From assembly GCA_021786215.1 (NCBI GenBank), contig JAJYNT010000337.1:1-5606 (forward strand): a stretch of 5,606 nucleotides of DNA. The letters run 5' to 3'. This document shows, piece after piece, positions 3,510-5,606 of this stretch; positions within the stretch are counted from its first letter, which is position 1, and every line of letters begins with the position of its first letter. The notes under the pieces were generated by a model. It saw only the letters and a list, made by a program, of their open reading frames with translations, was not told the DNA's origin and did no database searches. Origin of the DNA: Chloroflexota bacterium (lineage in GTDB: Bacteria; Chloroflexota; UBA6077). A program made the translations under genes and the position numbers.

Positions 3510-5606
3510 ATGACATTCCGAGAAATGGTGGACCAGAAGCTGACACGTCGTTCCTTCTTCAAGATCGCCGGCGCCGGGACCGCGGGGCTCGCGGCCTGGG
3601 GGGCCGGCACGATGGCTCTTCGTCCCGTGGCAGCGGACGAGAGGGCGACGCTCCTGCAAGATGAGCAAAAGCTGGCCTACACCGCCTGTACGATGTGTCC
3701 TGCGGAGTGCGGCCTGGCCGTCAACGTGGAGAACGGCATCGCCTCAGCGATCTATGGCAATGTGCACGTGCCGTACAATGCCGGCACCGCCTGCGCCAAG
3801 GGATCCTCTGGCATCCAGATGACTTACAGCCCATACCGTTTGCAGACACCTCTGATGCGCGTGGGCGAGCGCGGCGAGGGCAAGTTCAAGCAGGTCAGCT
3901 GGGACGAGGCCCTGAGCTTCATCGCCAAGAAGCTGGTGGAGATCAAGCACCGCTACGGACCGGAGTCCGTGGTCATGGACACCGGCGACGTCACCGACGG
4001 CGACGCCTACTACCGGCTCTTCTACGCTTATGGCACGCCCCACTGCACCCAGCACGGGGCGATATGCGACACGCCACGCCGGCTCGGCCCTGCTCTCATC
4101 GATGGGGGCTGGCGCATCGAGCCGGACCTCATGCGTCCCGCACTGGTTCGCCAGCCCGACGGCTCGCTCAAGAACGACTACTCGTACAGCTCCAAACTCA
4201 TCATCTACGTCGGTTGGAACCCCTTCACCGCCACGCGTATCAACTACGAATCCCGCGGCACGGTGGCGGCGCGGATCAACGGGGCGAAGGTCGTTGTGGT
4301 GGACCCAGCCCTCAGCAACACCGCGGCCAAGGCTGACAAATGGCTCCCAATCCGGCCGGGCACCGACGCCGATCTCTTTGCCGCCATGCTCCGGTACATC
4401 CTCGAGAACGACGACCCCACCAACCCCTACCGACGGTATATCGACTGGTCCGTGAAGGACTCCGTTGACGGCTGGGACGAATTCATGGGTGCCTTCCGCG
4501 ATTGGTGGGGAAAGAAGGATCCCGTCAACGGACTGCCCTACTTTTCCGTGGACTGGGCGGCACAACGGACTGGTCTCGCGGCCGGGAACATTGTCTGGCT
4601 GGCCGACGAGTTTGGGCGGACCAAGCCCGCGGCGCTGGTTTGGGGCATGAACGGCATCGGCCACCACTACAACGGGGGCATTGCCAGCATTCTGGGTACC
4701 GTACTGGACGTCATCACCGGCAACTTCGAAGCGCCGGGCGGCGTCATAGACATGGGACTGGTGCGCTCTTCCAAGGTGGGTAGCGCCAACGGCTCGTCAT
4801 GGTTGTCGCGCAAGGTGACCCGGACCGTGGGCGGCAGCCAGGTCACCGCCACGCAGAACGACCTCCATATGGATCACATGGGCGACTGGCCCTCGGCATG
4901 GTGGGATGCCCTGGGGGACTACCCGCGCCGGTTCGTGGATGGTGTAACGCTGCGCTACGGCGCCTTCCGCGGCTACCAATATCCCATCAAGGCTTATGTC
5001 TTCCGCACCGGCAACGTGGTCATCACAGGTTCGGCCACCTGGGCCTGGCAGGACGCCCTAACGGCCAAAGATGCCCAGGGCAACTACAAGGTGGAGCTGC
5101 TGGTGGGGATCGACACTCCCTACCTGGAAACCGGGATGTATGCCGACGTGCTGCTTCCGGAGGCCGGATACCTGGAACGGATGAGCCTCTCGGACATCTA
5201 TCCCTCCCATCCAGTGCTCTATCTGCGCGACCGAGTGATCGCCCCGCTCCACCAGTCCAAGACCCCGTACGAGATCATGATCGGCCTGGCAAAGGCCCTG
5301 GCGGCGGCCGGCGACAAGGACATTCAGGCCCAGGATTTCTGGGAGAAGTACCCCACCGAGGAGTCCTTCGTCAACGACTGCCTGAAGCCGGCACCCGGCA
5401 TGCTGAATGTGGGCACGCCACTCCCATACCCGAAGTACCCGGAGGGCTACAAGATCCTCGGCACGCCGGACTCCCTGGAGGCGGGCAGGGTGACGGTAGA
5501 TGACAAGAATAAGACCGTTCAGGGCGAGCCGGTCACGGCGAAGTGGCTGCGGGACAATTATGGCGTGGCCATCTGGCCCATGGCCTGGGGCCGCTACAAG
5601 GCGTCC
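3510..5606 (+). CDS. Tat-exported molybdopterin oxidoreductase, catalytic A subunit (first 699 residues, cut by window edge)
   Basis: Catalytic subunit of the DMSO-reductase superfamily, PhsA/PsrA/TtrA/ArrA branch, binding molybdenum-bis-MGD and one [4Fe-4S] cluster. The frame is open from ATG 3510 to the edge. The Tat signal is T12-R-R-S-F-F-K18 followed by a hydrophobic Gly/Ala stretch to about 37. The N-terminal cluster motif is Cys60-x2-Cys63-x3-Cys67-x27-Cys95, followed by the conserved Lys97. The active-site loop reads YGTPHCTQHGAIC (174-186); Cys186, in the H-x3-C pattern, is the likely Mo ligand, though Cys179 is also in the loop. MGD-binding stretches include VDPALSNTAAKADKWLPIRPGTD (264-286; VDP and the WLPIRPGTD core), GMNGIGHH (379-386), ITGNFEAPGG (402-411) and ADVLLPEAGYLER (545-557). 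The C-terminal MGD-binding barrel is mostly beyond the edge. It is last of the B-C-A operon seen here; a maturation chaperone may follow. Substrate is unresolved: polysulfide, thiosulfate, tetrathionate, arsenate or others. Confidence 0.93.
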   Translation, partial: MTFREMVDQKLTRRSFFKIAGAGTAGLAAWGAGTMALRPVAADERATLLQDEQKLAYTACTMCPAECGLAVNVENGIASAIYGNVHVPYNAGTACAKGSSGIQMTYSPYRLQTPLMRVGERGEGKFKQVSWDEALSFIAKKLVEIKHRYGPESVVMDTGDVTDGDAYYRLFYAYGTPHCTQHGAICDTPRRLGPALIDGGWRIEPDLMRPALVRQPDGSLKNDYSYSSKLIIYVGWNPFTATRINYESRGTVAARINGAKVVVVDPALSNTAAKADKWLPIRPGTDADLFAAMLRYILENDDPTNPYRRYIDWSVKDSVDGWDEFMGAFRDWWGKKDPVNGLPYFSVDWAAQRTGLAAGNIVWLADEFGRTKPAALVWGMNGIGHHYNGGIASILGTVLDVITGNFEAPGGVIDMGLVRSSKVGSANGSSWLSRKVTRTVGGSQVTATQNDLHMDHMGDWPSAWWDALGDYPRRFVDGVTLRYGAFRGYQYPIKAYVFRTGNVVITGSATWAWQDALTAKDAQGNYKVELLVGIDTPYLETGMYADVLLPEAGYLERMSLSDIYPSHPVLYLRDRVIAPLHQSKTPYEIMIGLAKALAAAGDKDIQAQDFWEKYPTEESFVNDCLKPAPGMLNVGTPLPYPKYPEGYKILGTPDSLEAGRVTVDDKNKTVQGEPVTAKWLRDNYGVAIWPMAWGRYKAS

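Noticed and set aside
3695..4336. Long plus-strand open frame overlapping the molybdoenzyme gene
   Set aside because: It is a GC-driven shadow in another frame. The frame from 3510 is open to the edge and carries Tat, Fe-S and MGD motifs, while this one gives only Arg/Gly/Pro-rich sequence.
3744..4667. 307-residue minus-strand open frame
   Set aside because: Antisense shadow of the molybdoenzyme gene with no domain and no suitable ribosome binding site.

Overview
The window comes from a GC-rich bacterium. It has strong AGGAGG-type ribosome binding sites before every gene, and two genes appear to start with TTG. These traits would fit a high-GC Bacillota-like anaerobe, or another deep-branching thermophilic or sediment lineage (Chloroflexota, Actinomycetota). 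The sequence alone does not settle the taxon. The two gene blocks are divergent and separated by about 420 bases.

Left block (minus strand, 880 down to 1): an ArsR-family metalloid/metal-sensing repressor, followed 31 bases later by the N-terminal half of a membrane permease of the ArsP/DUF318 family, which runs off the left edge. The repressor gene has a good sigma-70-type promoter (TTGACA, 17-base spacer, TAGGAT). The promoter and predicted transcript start are embedded in four alternating TATGCG/CGCATA half-sites, a convincing autoregulatory operator.

Middle (about 962-1290): no gene that I can support. It holds a small hairpin and two perfect palindromes (12 and 14 bp) that may belong to the control region of the right-hand operon.

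Right block (plus strand, 1304-5606): a tight three-gene operon encoding a complex-iron-sulfur-molybdoenzyme respiratory complex in the order B-C-A. The genes are a Tat-exported ferredoxin subunit with sixteen cysteines for four [4Fe-4S] clusters, an NrfD/HybB-type quinone-interacting membrane subunit of about ten helices, and a Tat-exported molybdopterin (bis-MGD) catalytic subunit cut by the right edge after 699 residues. Intergenic gaps are 11 and 2 bases.

Together the right block should move electrons between the quinone pool (C subunit), the iron-sulfur chain (B) and a molybdenum site (A) outside the cytoplasmic membrane. The substrate cannot be read from the sequence. Polysulfide, thiosulfate, tetrathionate, arsenate and related oxyanions are all possible for this family. 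The neighbouring ArsR/permease pair makes an arsenic link attractive but unproven. I did not find a wholly unknown system. The points most worth following are the substrate of the B-C-A complex, the ArsR operator, and the palindromes between the two blocks.
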